A program made the position numbers and the translations under genes. A stretch of DNA of 21,785 bases from an uncultured Bacilli bacterium (GTDB lineage Bacteria; Bacillota_I; Bacilli_A; RFN20; CAG-826). A model generated the notes under the pieces. It had not been told where the DNA came from. It ran no database searches and worked only from the letters and a program-made list of their open reading frames with translations. The stretch spans positions 1 through 21,785 of the forward strand of contig CAJOQN010000045.1 of the NCBI GenBank assembly GCA_905236535.1, in the 5' to 3' direction. Positions 1 through 8,564 of the stretch are shown here, piece after piece (the first letter of the stretch is position 1; every line of letters starts with the position of its first letter).

Positions 1-429
1 AGAGAATCGGTTATTTCCTTCTTATTAGACGGGATTGTTATCGTCTTAGGTATGTTCTTAATTCCTAACAATGTTGTGCCATCTCTATGTGGTATTATTT
101 CTGCCTTTGTAACGGCACTTTTAATCGAAGTTATCTATGTTGGAGATCAAACAAGTTATCAAGTTGATATCATTTCTGATAAATGGGAAGAGATTTCTGA
201 ATACGCCCAAAACACTCTTGAAAGAGGGGCCACAATCATCCACGCGAATGGTGGATATAAAGGAGAAGAAAGAATTATTCTTCGTATCGTATTCGATAAA
301 AGACAATATAACAAGCTTCGTACTTTCATCGCTAAAACAGATCCAAAAGCCTTCGTAACATATACTCAAACGAACGCTGTTTACGGGGAAGGCTTTAAGA
401 CATTAAATCAGAATAAAACGAAAAAATAG
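1..429 (+). CDS. YitT family membrane protein, C-terminal part (DUF2179), 5' truncated
   Basis: The reading frame is open from base 1, so the gene starts before the window; 142 residues are visible and it ends with TAG at 427-429. The visible start is hydrophobic (roughly residues 6-47, two membrane segments with the turn IPNNVVPS between them). A soluble tail of about 90 residues follows with the feel of a DUF2179 domain (GATIIHANGGYKGEE, then a beta-rich end with DPKAFVTYTQTNAVYGEG). This matches the usual layout of YitT/YebE-like proteins, which have several membrane helices and a C-terminal DUF2179 domain. Their biochemical role is not settled. The 20-base gap to uvrB suggests possible co-transcription. 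The family call rests on remembered patterns and cannot be searched here. Confidence 0.75.
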   Translation, partial: RESVISFLLDGIVIVLGMFLIPNNVVPSLCGIISAFVTALLIEVIYVGDQTSYQVDIISDKWEEISEYAQNTLERGATIIHANGGYKGEERIILRIVFDKRQYNKLRTFIAKTDPKAFVTYTQTNAVYGEGFKTLNQNKTKK

Positions 430-449
430 TGGGGTTTTGACTGTAAAAT

Positions 450-2429
450 ATGGATTTTTCTCACAAATTTGAAATCGTTTCGAAGTTTAAGCCAACAGGT
501 GATCAGCCCCAAGCAATTGCAAAACTTGTCAAAGGTTTAAATGATGATAAACAGTTCCAAGTTTTGCTCGGTGCGACTGGAACTGGTAAGACTTTTACGA
601 TGGCAAATATCATTGAACAAGTCCAAAGACCAACACTGATTTTGGTACACAACAAAACATTAGCAGGTCAACTTTATTCAGAATTCAAAGAGTTGTTCCC
701 AAACAATAGAGTCGAATATTTCGTCTCAAACTTTGATTTTTATCAACCCGAAGCTTATATCCCAAAAAGTGATACCTATATTGATAAAAGTGCGGTCATG
801 AATGACGAGATTGAAATGCTTCGCACTAGTGCGATTAATTCGGTCTTGGAAAGAAATGACACCATCGTGGTGGCCTCTGTGGCCTCTATTTATGGTTTAA
901 CGGACCCAGATGAATATCGCAATTTAGTTTTTAATGTTCGCGTTGGGGAAGAGATTGATCGAAAAAAATTATATGCTTCTTTGATTAACGCTCAATATAA
1001 AAGAAACAATCTAGAACTTGCTCCTGGCACATTTAGAGTGAGAGGAGATGTTATAGAAATCGTCCCTGCAAACATGGAAGATTCCTATGTCATTCGTTTG
1101 GATTGTTTTGGTGATGAGATTGAAAAAATCTTGGAAGTTAACTCACTAACTGGAGAGATCAAACACTCATATCACACTTATCCAATCTTCCCGGCTTACG
1201 ATCATGCTTCTACTCATGAAAGAATTAAAGAAGCTTGTCAGACTATAAGAGAAGAATTAAAAGAAAGACTCCAATATTTCAAAGAAAATGAAAAATATCT
1301 TGAGGCCGAACGTTTAGAAATGCGCACAAATCAAGATATTGAAAATATGGAAGAATTTGGTATGTGCCCTGGCATTGAAAACTATTCTCGTCATATCGAT
1401 AAAAGAAAACCGGGCGAGAGACCATTCTGTTTGATGGATTATTTTCCAAAGAACTTCTTATTATTCATTGATGAATCCCATGTTTCTATTCCTCAAATTC
1501 GCGGGATGTATTTCGGTGATCGTTCTAGAAAAGAAACTTTAGTGGAATATGGATTCCGTCTCCCTTCAGCTTTAGATAATAGGCCTCTAAATTTTGAAGA
1601 GTTTTCCAATTTAGCTCCTCAAACTATTTGTACCTCTGCCACACCTGGGGATTATGAATTAGCAAAAACTGATAATGAAATAGTGGAACAAATAATTCGC
1701 CCAACTGGATTATTAGATCCTATTATTGATGTCAGACCATCCGCTGGTCAGATTGAAGATTTATTATCGGAAATCAAACAAAGAATTCTTAAAAACGAAA
1801 GAGTGATGATTGTCACTTTGACGGTACGAATGGCCGAAGACCTCACCAATTTCCTTAAGGAAAGAGGTATTAAAGTTACTTATTTACATCACGAAACAAA
1901 AACCCTTGAAAGAAGCGAAATAATCTATCAATTAAGAAAAGGCAAATTCGATGTTTTGGTGGGTATCAATCTTCTTCGTGAAGGATTAGATATTCCTGAA
2001 GTATCGATGATTGCGATTTTAGACGCTGATAAAGAAGGCTTCTTAAGAAGTGGCCGTTCATTAGTTCAAGTCGCAGGTCGTGCTGCTAGAAATGCGAATG
2101 GGCTTGTTGTCATGTACGCTGACACTATTACTGGCTCAATGAGATACGCCATTGATGAAACTAATCGACGTCGTTCTATTCAAAAGGCTTATAACGATGA
2201 AAATGGAATTATTCCACAAACCATCATTAAGGAAATTAGACCTCCTATTCATAATTCTGACAATGAATTAGAAGATACAATGAAAGCGATTAAGAAAGGG
2301 TCTCGTAAGGAGATTGAGTATCGTATTAAAGATTTGGAAAAAGAGATGAAAAGAGCAGCCGGCCAATATGATTTTGAGCGTGCTATTGAACTTAGGGATA
2401 TCATCCTTGAGCTAAAATCATCTTTATAA
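450..2429 (+). CDS. uvrB: Excinuclease ABC subunit B (UvrB)
   Basis: UvrB is the damage-verifying helicase-like subunit of nucleotide excision repair; it is loaded by UvrA and then recruits UvrC. The 659-residue length is normal. Visible are the N-terminal GDQPQAI motif, Walker A GATGTGKT at residues 41-48, the beta-hairpin region around NFDFYQPEAYIP, the DESH Walker B box at 341-344, motif VI QVAGRAARN, and a C-terminal UVR domain (about 619-657) that binds UvrC. The ATG start gives the family's normal N-terminus (HKFEIVSKFKPTGDQP). No ribosome site lies at normal spacing: GTGGGG at 429-434 is 15 bases away. It follows the YitT-like gene by 20 bases. No uvrA or uvrC is in the window. Identification is firm. 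Confidence 0.98.
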   Translation: MDFSHKFEIVSKFKPTGDQPQAIAKLVKGLNDDKQFQVLLGATGTGKTFTMANIIEQVQRPTLILVHNKTLAGQLYSEFKELFPNNRVEYFVSNFDFYQPEAYIPKSDTYIDKSAVMNDEIEMLRTSAINSVLERNDTIVVASVASIYGLTDPDEYRNLVFNVRVGEEIDRKKLYASLINAQYKRNNLELAPGTFRVRGDVIEIVPANMEDSYVIRLDCFGDEIEKILEVNSLTGEIKHSYHTYPIFPAYDHASTHERIKEACQTIREELKERLQYFKENEKYLEAERLEMRTNQDIENMEEFGMCPGIENYSRHIDKRKPGERPFCLMDYFPKNFLLFIDESHVSIPQIRGMYFGDRSRKETLVEYGFRLPSALDNRPLNFEEFSNLAPQTICTSATPGDYELAKTDNEIVEQIIRPTGLLDPIIDVRPSAGQIEDLLSEIKQRILKNERVMIVTLTVRMAEDLTNFLKERGIKVTYLHHETKTLERSEIIYQLRKGKFDVLVGINLLREGLDIPEVSMIAILDADKEGFLRSGRSLVQVAGRAARNANGLVVMYADTITGSMRYAIDETNRRRSIQKAYNDENGIIPQTIIKEIRPPIHNSDNELEDTMKAIKKGSRKEIEYRIKDLEKEMKRAAGQYDFERAIELRDIILELKSSL

Positions 2430-2451
2430 ATAACCTTTATAAACTTATAAT
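2423..2451 (+). promoter_or_regulatory. Predicted sigma-A promoter for the zinc-ribbon/patatin operon
   Basis: A -35-like TTTATA (2423-2428) and a consensus -10 TATAAT (2446-2451) are separated by exactly 17 bp. The -35 overlaps the end of uvrB. A start point around 2458 would leave a leader of about 20 bases containing the GAGGA ribosome site at 2469-2473. The -35 matches only four of six positions, and AT-rich DNA gives chance matches. Confidence 0.5.
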
Positions 2452-2479
2452 TAAAAATTGAAGTAATCGAGGAAACTAT

Positions 2480-3229
2480 ATGAAATGTTCACATTGCGGG
2501 TTTGTTTCTAATAAAGATTTCTATGTTTGCCCTTATTGTGGTGAAACTTTTCAACCAGACAACAATGTTTTAAGAAAAATCATCAATATCGGTGGCATTT
2601 TTTCCATCAGCGTTAGAGCCTTGATCTATGTTATTGTTTTAAACATTCTTGGCCTTGCCTTGCTGGTCGATTGGTATCTCGAATTTAGATTAGGTTTAAT
2701 TCTTTGGACCTCGATTGTTGCCGTGGGTATTATTGCCTTTGTTAGTATTAAATCTAATAAGTCTAACCCTATATCTAGATTAGAGAAGATTATATTCTTT
2801 GTTTTGTTTGTCTTAATACTATGTGTGCCTCTTTGTAGAATAGTCCCTCTTGGAGCAAGTAATCCGATTTTCGATTGGAGACAATATTTTCCAACTTTTG
2901 TTATTCCTATTTACATTATCTCTTCGATTGTTATTTTAATAATTGAATTCCTTGTTAATGGGCGTCACCAAAAAATTAGACCAATTTGGACCGAAGGACT
3001 TATTATCCTTTTACTTATTGTTGCCTCTTTAGATTTTATCTTTTTACTCGTTAATAAAAACTATGAAGGTTCTTTTTGGATGTTTCAAGACATTTATCCT
3101 GTTAGCGAGATTCTTGTCTTCATAGCTTTTGGAATGTCTTTAGTTTTTGCCATTAACTATAACATCATCATTACTGGACATATAGTTAGAAAAGTTAAGA
3201 ACGCATATGGGCAAAGAGCAAGTCAATAA
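2480..3229 (+). CDS. Zinc-ribbon, six-helix membrane protein of unknown function
   Basis: The 249-residue protein opens with a zinc ribbon, Cys3-x2-Cys6 and Cys17-x2-Cys20 (CSHCG...CPYCG). It continues with six hydrophobic segments at about 46-66, 71-90, 104-124, 137-158, 172-191 and 210-231. The ribbon is expected on the cytoplasmic side. The ATG is supported by GAGGA at 2469-2473, six bases before it. The 3' end overlaps the next gene, a patatin, by 23 bp, and that gene runs on into a second patatin, so the three form one operon. I do not recognise a named family; a role in lipid or membrane homeostasis is only suggested by the neighbours. Confidence 0.85.
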   Translation: MKCSHCGFVSNKDFYVCPYCGETFQPDNNVLRKIINIGGIFSISVRALIYVIVLNILGLALLVDWYLEFRLGLILWTSIVAVGIIAFVSIKSNKSNPISRLEKIIFFVLFVLILCVPLCRIVPLGASNPIFDWRQYFPTFVIPIYIISSIVILIIEFLVNGRHQKIRPIWTEGLIILLLIVASLDFIFLLVNKNYEGSFWMFQDIYPVSEILVFIAFGMSLVFAINYNIIITGHIVRKVKNAYGQRASQ

Positions 3230-4079
3230 AATCGCTATTGTTTTTTCAGGTGGCTTATCCAGAGGCGCAATCCAATTAGCGTTTGCTAATGAAGTTATTA
3301 AAAAGATTGGGCATGACCGGATATGCGTTATTTCTGGTGCTTCAATTGGTGCACTTAATTCGTATGCTACTAGTGTCGACAATATTGAAGAATTATTAGA
3401 TTTCTACTGGAATCTTGACTGTGACAACACTCGTAATTTCATGGCTAAGATTAGACGTGATTTATTTAATAAAGTCTTTAATAAAGTTGAAGGTGGGAAA
3501 CTTACGATTCCAACCTATGTTAATGGAACAAAAATCTCTGGGTTAGAATGTCAATATTTCTGTTTGAATTCTATGCCTCGTGAAGATATTAAAAGCGCGC
3601 TTAAAATGTCAATGTCTTTCCCAATCATTAATGGTCCATTAAAATTCAATAAACATTATTGGATCGATGGTGGCGCAACCGACAATTTCCCTGTCGCTCC
3701 GACTACTTATTATGATCCTGACATGGTTATTATTTTCCATTGCTATCCGAAATATTATCCACCTGCAGGTATCTTCGATAAATTAAAACCAGGAGCGATT
3801 GTTATTGATATTGATGTCACGTTATCGCTTCCAAAGAAAGTGACTTCCTTTGCATTATCTAAAGATAAATTCCAATCTATGATTATAGAGGGAAGAGCAA
3901 AAGGCAAAGAATTTGCAGATTTTATCTTCTCCGATTTTGAAGTCGATAAAGTTCGTCAAAGATGTTATGAATATGTTAATCAAAACATCGAAGCTCGTTA
4001 TATAAAGAGTGGTGATGGACTTATGGGCTTAGTCGATGTCTTAAATGCCCTTTATGATTTAAAAGAGAACAGCGTCTAA
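3207..4079 (+). CDS. Patatin-like phospholipase (first of a tandem pair)
   Basis: A 290-residue patatin-family serine acyl hydrolase, expected to cleave acyl chains from membrane lipids using a Ser-Asp dyad. Visible are the glycine-rich oxyanion loop GGLSRGA (residues 15-21), the nucleophile elbow GASIG with Ser46, and DGG with Asp154 (WIDGGATDNFPV), so the catalytic set is complete. No signal peptide is seen, so it should be cytoplasmic. The start lies inside the end of the zinc-ribbon gene (23-bp overlap) and has only a weak ribosome site, consistent with translational coupling. Its stop overlaps the start of the second patatin. The actual substrate is unknown. Confidence 0.92.
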   Translation: MGKEQVNKIAIVFSGGLSRGAIQLAFANEVIKKIGHDRICVISGASIGALNSYATSVDNIEELLDFYWNLDCDNTRNFMAKIRRDLFNKVFNKVEGGKLTIPTYVNGTKISGLECQYFCLNSMPREDIKSALKMSMSFPIINGPLKFNKHYWIDGGATDNFPVAPTTYYDPDMVIIFHCYPKYYPPAGIFDKLKPGAIVIDIDVTLSLPKKVTSFALSKDKFQSMIIEGRAKGKEFADFIFSDFEVDKVRQRCYEYVNQNIEARYIKSGDGLMGLVDVLNALYDLKENSV

Positions 4080-5323
4080 TGGAAAACGGAAAGAAATTAT
4101 TAGGTCTTGTTTTAGCTGGTGGTGGTTCATTAGGTTCTTACGAAGTCGGGGCCATTGAAGCTCTCGAAGAACTTGGTTATAAATTTGATATTGTTACTGG
4201 GACCTCAATCGGAGCGTTGAACGGGGCTTTTGTGTGTAGCCATCAAACCAATCGTTTACGGGATTTATGGGAACAAATCGCCCCAGAAAAAGTCATGAAA
4301 GATGGTATCAATATCTCAGTTAGAGAAGCCCGTAAAGCGACATCAAAGACTCTATTAAGAGATTTTAACAAATGGTTAAAGGTGTATGTACAAGGCGGAA
4401 AACCTGGGGCTGATATTTCCCCCTTTAAAGAATATATTAAAAACGCGGTTGATGTTGATGCATGTCTTAAAAGTGAGATGAAATTTGGTGTCGTTACATC
4501 TTATTTCCCTTCATTATCTTTGGTAGATGTCAACATGCACGAAGTTAAAAAAGAGGAATTTTTATCTTTCCTCCATGCTTCTAGCGCCTGTTTCCCTATT
4601 TTTCCAGTTGAGGTTATTGGGAAAAATAAATATGTTGATGGTTTTTATAACGATAACCTACCAATTCGTTTAGCTTTTTCTTATGGTGCGGATGAAATTA
4701 TCGCTTTAGATATGAGATTATTCTCTTTAAAACCACAACACGATTTTTATTTAAAGCTACCTAATGTTACTTATATTGCCCCTTATGTTTCTTTTGGATC
4801 TCTTATGGATTTTTCTCAAGAAGTCATTCAAAAGAACATGAAACTCGGATATTACGATGTTATGAAGCATTATAAGAAAATGCGTGGTTTTTTCTTTAAT
4901 TTTAATGGCAAATTCCCCGCGGATGGTTTCCTTTCTTACATTTTGAGGAAATTTAATACCGACTCGAAATATCTTATTGATATTCTTATGGATGGTATTA
5001 GAACCAAGATGGATGAAACCGATTTCTTTGTCAGAGCAATGGAAATCTTAGCGATGAAACTTGGCATTAAAGACTATTTTGAAGTTTTTGATTTTGAAAC
5101 TTTTAAAGAAAAAATTGAGAAAAAAGTTAGAAAATTTGAACTTGCTAAAAAGAACGGAAAACTAACCTTCTCAGAAGGATTAAAAGCTATCGCCACAAAA
5201 CTCGATCTTAAAAAATCTTCTCGTGTTTTAAATGCTTTCTTAGCGGATTTTTCAAAAGAATATTTGCGAATCGACGTTGATCAATATCAACTTGGGGAAG
5301 ATGATAGTGTCGTAATGGCATAA
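4079..5323 (+). CDS. Patatin-like phospholipase with C-terminal extension (second of a tandem pair)
   Basis: A 414-residue patatin-family protein. The oxyanion loop GGGSLGS begins at residue 14, the nucleophile elbow GTSIG carries Ser43, and the second catalytic residue is Asp187 in VDGFYNDNLP, where the usual DGG/DGA is DGF. The patatin core ends near residue 225. The remaining 190 or so residues are mostly charged and helical, with no recognised domain, and are longer than in the upstream paralogue. The start codon shares one base with the preceding stop (TAATG at 4077-4081), so the pair should be translated in a coupled way. The two differ clearly in sequence and are not a recent duplication. 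Confidence 0.9.
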   Translation: MENGKKLLGLVLAGGGSLGSYEVGAIEALEELGYKFDIVTGTSIGALNGAFVCSHQTNRLRDLWEQIAPEKVMKDGINISVREARKATSKTLLRDFNKWLKVYVQGGKPGADISPFKEYIKNAVDVDACLKSEMKFGVVTSYFPSLSLVDVNMHEVKKEEFLSFLHASSACFPIFPVEVIGKNKYVDGFYNDNLPIRLAFSYGADEIIALDMRLFSLKPQHDFYLKLPNVTYIAPYVSFGSLMDFSQEVIQKNMKLGYYDVMKHYKKMRGFFFNFNGKFPADGFLSYILRKFNTDSKYLIDILMDGIRTKMDETDFFVRAMEILAMKLGIKDYFEVFDFETFKEKIEKKVRKFELAKKNGKLTFSEGLKAIATKLDLKKSSRVLNAFLADFSKEYLRIDVDQYQLGEDDSVVMA

Positions 5324-5335
5324 CTTTTCAATGAT

Positions 5336-5373
5336 TTGTCATTGACAAGAATGTAAATCGTTATTAATATAAT
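5336..5373 (+). promoter_or_regulatory. secG promoter region with a TTGTCA-T-TGACAA palindrome
   Basis: A consensus -35 TTGACA lies at 5342-5347. It has TAATAT at 5365-5370 with 17-bp spacing, or consensus TATAAT at 5368-5373 with a long 20-bp spacing. The -35 is embedded in the inverted repeat TTGTCA-T-TGACAA (5336-5348), which could be an operator or just chance. The promoter fits transcription of secG, whose upstream patatin operon shows no clear terminator. Confidence 0.5.
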
Positions 5374-5405
5374 TAAGCGACTAAAAGGAGAAAAGCGAAT
5401 AAACT

Positions 5406-5636
5406 ATGTTAAATTGGTATGACTGGATATTCTTAGCTATTGGTATCTTTATCATCGTTTTGTGCTTGCTCCAAGGTGGTAAATCTGAAGGTGCTTCTGG
5501 AGCGATTACTGGTGGAGGACTTAACGTCTTCGTCAAGACTAAAGAAAGAGGTTCTGAAAAAGTTGTCTCTATTCTCACTCTTGTTGCCGCGATGATTTTC
5601 TTCCTTATCGCTGTCCTCATTAACGTCATGGGATAA
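5406..5636 (+). CDS. secG: Preprotein translocase subunit SecG
   Basis: A 76-residue SecG, the small accessory subunit of the SecYEG channel. It has two membrane helices (about residues 5-23 and 53-75) separated by the conserved glycine-rich loop (GASGAITGGGLNVFVKTKERG). Length and layout are those of Firmicute SecG. A strong AAGGAG at 5385-5390 lies 15 bases before the ATG, longer than usual; an in-frame TAA at 5400-5402 rules out an earlier start. A hairpin terminator follows directly, so it may be monocistronic. In many Firmicutes secG precedes rnr and smpB; that arrangement is not seen here. Confidence 0.93.
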   Translation: MLNWYDWIFLAIGIFIIVLCLLQGGKSEGASGAITGGGLNVFVKTKERGSEKVVSILTLVAAMIFFLIAVLINVMG

Positions 5637-5639
5637 AAT

Positions 5640-5666
5640 GCAGACTTATGTCTGTTTTTTATTTTG
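5640..5666 (+). terminator. Rho-independent terminator after secG
   Basis: CAGAC (5641-5645), a TTAT loop and GTCTG (5650-5654) form a perfect 5-bp stem, extended by a G-T pair, followed by TTTTTTATTTT. It starts four bases after the secG stop. Confidence 0.85.
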
Positions 5667-5719
5667 TTTTTAAATTAACTATTTTTGAATTAAAATTAAT
5701 TTATTAAGGGGAATTTATT

Positions 5720-5941
5720 ATGGCAAAAGTTTATCATGTCTCTAAAAGAGCAAGCGACAATAAGTGGCAAGTTTTTATTCAAGGAAGCGATAAAGTGATC
5801 AAATTATTTGACACCAAAGCTCAAGCTGAAGCTTATTGTGAACAAATGGCGAAAAACCAAGGAGCAACCTTACTCGTTCATAAATCTAAAGGCGCGAATA
5901 AAGGCAAAGCTTCCACCGCAAAAGTTAAAAGCGGTAAATAA
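5720..5941 (+). CDS. Small DUF2188 protein
   Basis: A 73-residue basic protein. Residues 1-55 look like the DUF2188 domain: YHVSKRASDNKWQV, a beta hairpin with conserved Trp16, then KLFDTKAQAEAYCEQMAKNQ and LLVHKSKG. The tail is Lys/Ala/Gly rich and probably disordered. The function of the family is unknown. The start is supported by AAGGGG at 5706-5711, eight bases before the ATG. The gene is isolated by terminators on both sides (after secG and at 5957-5987), so it should be a single-gene unit. Confidence 0.85.
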   Translation: MAKVYHVSKRASDNKWQVFIQGSDKVIKLFDTKAQAEAYCEQMAKNQGATLLVHKSKGANKGKASTAKVKSGK

Positions 5942-5956
5942 TATTTCTAATTATTT

Positions 5957-5991
5957 AAAGACTGCTTGCAAATAAGTGGTCTTTTTTATTT
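5957..5991 (+). terminator. Rho-independent terminator after the DUF2188 gene
   Basis: Arms 5957-5968 and 5973-5984 pair over 12 positions, three of them G-T wobbles, around a CAAA loop, with a T-rich tail to 5991. Confidence 0.85.
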
Positions 5992-6031
5992 TGTTTGTTT
6001 ATACTAACTACTAGTTAAAAGGAGATTTATT

Positions 6032-7360
6032 ATGGAAGAGATTAAATTACAAACCCTCTCAAAGCAATTAGAGGAATATAAGAAAGACGATAAAAACACT
6101 ATTCTTCGTCATGCGTTGAGCCATACTGATTTAATGGATGTGGCCTCAAGTGCGGACGATATTAAAGATATCGACTTCAATTTTGATATCGATATTAAAA
6201 CGATGCCTGCCACCAATCAAAAGAGAAGTGGAAGATGTTGGATTTTTGCCGCCACCAACGTCTTAAGAGAAATCGTTGGTAAGAAATGTAATTTGGATAA
6301 ATTTGAATTATCTCAAAGCTATATCGCAATGTTCGACCGTCTTGAGAAGGTCAATTACACCTTAGAGGCTATTGTTGAATTAATCGAAAAAGATTATGAC
6401 GATAGAACATTATCATTCTTATTAATGAATGGTATTGGTGATGGTGGACAATGGGATATGTTTGTCAATGTCGTGAATAAATACGGTTTGATGCCAAAGA
6501 ATGCTTTCCCCGAAACCGCGACGTCCTCCGCCACTCATCAAACAAATCAACTAATTAACTTTAATATTCGAAAGTTTGCAAGTGACGCTAAAGAGTTATA
6601 TGAAAAGAAAGGTCTTGAGGCTGTTAAAAAGGCCAAATCTTCATTAATGAAGAAAGTATATTTCCTCCTTACCTCTTGCTATGGATTAGTCCCAGAGAAA
6701 TTTGATTTTGAATATACCGATAAAGAAGGTAAATATCATCTTGAAAAAGGTCTCACACCCTTATCATTTAAAGAAAAATTTATTGGTAATCGTTTAGATG
6801 ATTTTGTTTCAATCATCAACGCTCCAACAAATGATAAACCATTTGGCAAGACCTACACCGTCAAATATTTAGGCAATGTGGTCGGTGGTAAACCTGTCAC
6901 CCATTTAAATGTTGAAATGAAGAGAATGAAACAACTCATCATCCAACAACTTAAAGATGGTCAAATCACATGGTTTGGAAGCGATGTTTCCTTCTATGGT
7001 GATAGGGCTAATGGTATTTGGGACGACAGAGTTTTTGATACTAAAACTCCATTTGATCTCGAATGGAAGATTGATAAAGGACAAGGCTTAGATTATCGCG
7101 CTTCTCAGATGAACCACGCGATGGTTATTACGGGTGTTGCCTTAAGAAATGGGAACGCCACAAAGTGGAAGATTGAAAACTCTTGGGGCAGCGATGTCGC
7201 TAAGAGTGGATATTACATTATGTCTGCTTCTTGGTTTGATATGTTTACCTATCAAGCCGTCATCGATAAGAAATATTTAAATAAAGATGAACTTGAGGCA
7301 CTAAATAAAAAACCTGTGGAACTCAAACCATGGGATCCAATGGGTTCTTTAGCGGACTAA
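6032..7360 (+). CDS. pepC: Aminopeptidase C (bleomycin hydrolase family, peptidase C1B)
   Basis: A cytoplasmic papain-fold cysteine aminopeptidase that trims peptides; the family assembles as a hexamer with an internal active site. All catalytic residues are visible: Cys69 in NQKRSGRCWIFA, His362 in MNHAMVITG and Asn383 in ENSWG. The length of 442 residues is normal. The family's C-terminal tail enters the active site and controls aminopeptidase action; here it ends DPMGSLAD. The start is supported by AAAGGAG at 6018-6024, seven bases before the ATG, and a -10-like TATACT lies at 6000-6005. Terminators on both sides make it a single-gene unit. It fits a peptide-scavenging lifestyle together with pepT. 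Confidence 0.96.
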   Translation: MEEIKLQTLSKQLEEYKKDDKNTILRHALSHTDLMDVASSADDIKDIDFNFDIDIKTMPATNQKRSGRCWIFAATNVLREIVGKKCNLDKFELSQSYIAMFDRLEKVNYTLEAIVELIEKDYDDRTLSFLLMNGIGDGGQWDMFVNVVNKYGLMPKNAFPETATSSATHQTNQLINFNIRKFASDAKELYEKKGLEAVKKAKSSLMKKVYFLLTSCYGLVPEKFDFEYTDKEGKYHLEKGLTPLSFKEKFIGNRLDDFVSIINAPTNDKPFGKTYTVKYLGNVVGGKPVTHLNVEMKRMKQLIIQQLKDGQITWFGSDVSFYGDRANGIWDDRVFDTKTPFDLEWKIDKGQGLDYRASQMNHAMVITGVALRNGNATKWKIENSWGSDVAKSGYYIMSASWFDMFTYQAVIDKKYLNKDELEALNKKPVELKPWDPMGSLAD

Positions 7361-7366
7361 TTAAAG

Positions 7367-7389
7367 TGGAGACAATTGTCTCCATTTTT
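7367..7389 (+). terminator. Rho-independent terminator after pepC
   Basis: TGGAGAC (7367-7373), loop AATT and GTCTCCA (7378-7384) form a perfect 7-bp stem followed by five Ts. The stem with its loop is part of an 18-bp perfect palindrome. Confidence 0.9.
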
Positions 7390-7401
7390 CTTTATATTTG
7401 C

Positions 7402-7415
7402 TATACAATATTGAC
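7402..7415 (+). promoter_or_regulatory. -10 element placed for a leaderless start of the DUF3810 gene
   Basis: TATACAAT at 7402-7409 contains TACAAT (five of six to consensus), and its end is six bases from ATG 7416, so transcription would begin at the A of the start codon. No convincing -35 is seen at 17 bp; that position falls at the pepC terminator (7381-7386). Confidence 0.45.
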
Positions 7416-8564
7416 ATGAAGAATTTCATTAAAAAGTATTCTCTTATCTTGTTTGAATCCGCTCTTATTCTTTTAAGTGTTGTTGTTATTGTCATCTTCC
7501 AAATCCTTAAAGGAAACAAAAATATTTGTGAATGGTATTCAAGAAATATTGGAAGATGGATTCAAACGATTAATGGAGCGATTGTTAAATATATTCCATT
7601 TTCTATAATGGAGACTTTTTTCATCTTGCTTTTCATACTGGTGATTACACTACTAGTGGTCTCAATAATTGAACTTGTTCATAAGAGGATATATAATTCT
7701 TTTTCTTCCATTATTATGATCCCTACTTTAGTGCTTTTAGTCATCGCTAATTATAATGCTTATTGCACCCTTCAATATAATAGAAAACCAGTGCCTTTAG
7801 AGTCATATAATGGAGAGGTTGATGAAGAAAAATACGAAGACATAATTCAATACTTTTTAGATGATTTCAATTATTGTTCTTCGCAGGTTACATATCGGGA
7901 TAATTATGAGATAAAAGAATTATATTCCCTATCAAAACTCAATAAAATTATGCAAAAAGAATATAAAAGATTGAATGATGAGTACTTCGCGCCTTTTACC
8001 TCTAACGCTAAACCAATGATGTCTTCTTTTATCTATCGCGAGATGTGGATTACCGGTGTGTATTTCGCCCCATTTGGAGAATCAAATATTAATGTTTTAT
8101 CCACTAAATCCGAGATTCCTTATACCTTGGTTCACGAGCTTGCTCATTCTAAGGGAATTATGAGAGAAAATGACGCTAATTTAGTCGCCACATATTTAAC
8201 CCTCACTTCTGATAATCCCTATATTAGATATTCTGGATATATCAATACTTTTAGTTATGTCTTAAATATCGCTCATTATTCAGATGATGCAGCGTTATAT
8301 AATAGCCTTTTAAATAAAGTCGATAATAATATTCGAAAGAATTGGGGATATATTTCTAAATACTGGAATTCTCATAATCTCGCTAATCGTATCGCCGATT
8401 GGTGGAACTCTTTATATTTAAAAAGTCAGGGAACTGAAAACGGGACTGACGATTATGACGACACTCCCGTTATCGTCGATCCAGATACGCACAAAGTGGT
8501 AACTTTCTCGAATTTTCAAAAAATATATTTAGGTATTTATTTTGCTAATCATCCAGAATCATAA
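7416..8564 (+). CDS. DUF3810-type membrane zinc metalloprotease
   Basis: A 382-residue protein with three N-terminal membrane helices (about residues 9-29, 63-85, 94-112) and a large domain carrying HELAHSKG (His240, Glu241, His244), the zinc-metalloprotease HExxH signature, followed by RENDAN where Glu251 could be the third ligand. This fits DUF3810; natural substrates are not known. I chose ATG 7416 (MKNFIKKYS) over the TTG at 7398 because the -10-like TACAAT (7404-7409) ends exactly six bases before ATG 7416, and no ribosome site precedes either. The 3' end overlaps the convergent pepT gene by 20 bp. Confidence 0.85.
   Translation: MKNFIKKYSLILFESALILLSVVVIVIFQILKGNKNICEWYSRNIGRWIQTINGAIVKYIPFSIMETFFILLFILVITLLVVSIIELVHKRIYNSFSSIIMIPTLVLLVIANYNAYCTLQYNRKPVPLESYNGEVDEEKYEDIIQYFLDDFNYCSSQVTYRDNYEIKELYSLSKLNKIMQKEYKRLNDEYFAPFTSNAKPMMSSFIYREMWITGVYFAPFGESNINVLSTKSEIPYTLVHELAHSKGIMRENDANLVATYLTLTSDNPYIRYSGYINTFSYVLNIAHYSDDAALYNSLLNKVDNNIRKNWGYISKYWNSHNLANRIADWWNSLYLKSQGTENGTDDYDDTPVIVDPDTHKVVTFSNFQKIYLGIYFANHPES

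Noticed and set aside
3140..3382. Minus-strand frame across the zinc-ribbon/patatin junction
   Set aside because: It is antisense to two supported genes and shows no domain.
7398..7415. TTG start extending the DUF3810 protein by six residues
   Set aside because: The extension overlaps the -10-like element, has no ribosome site, and ATG 7416 gives a normal N-terminus (MKNFIKKYS).
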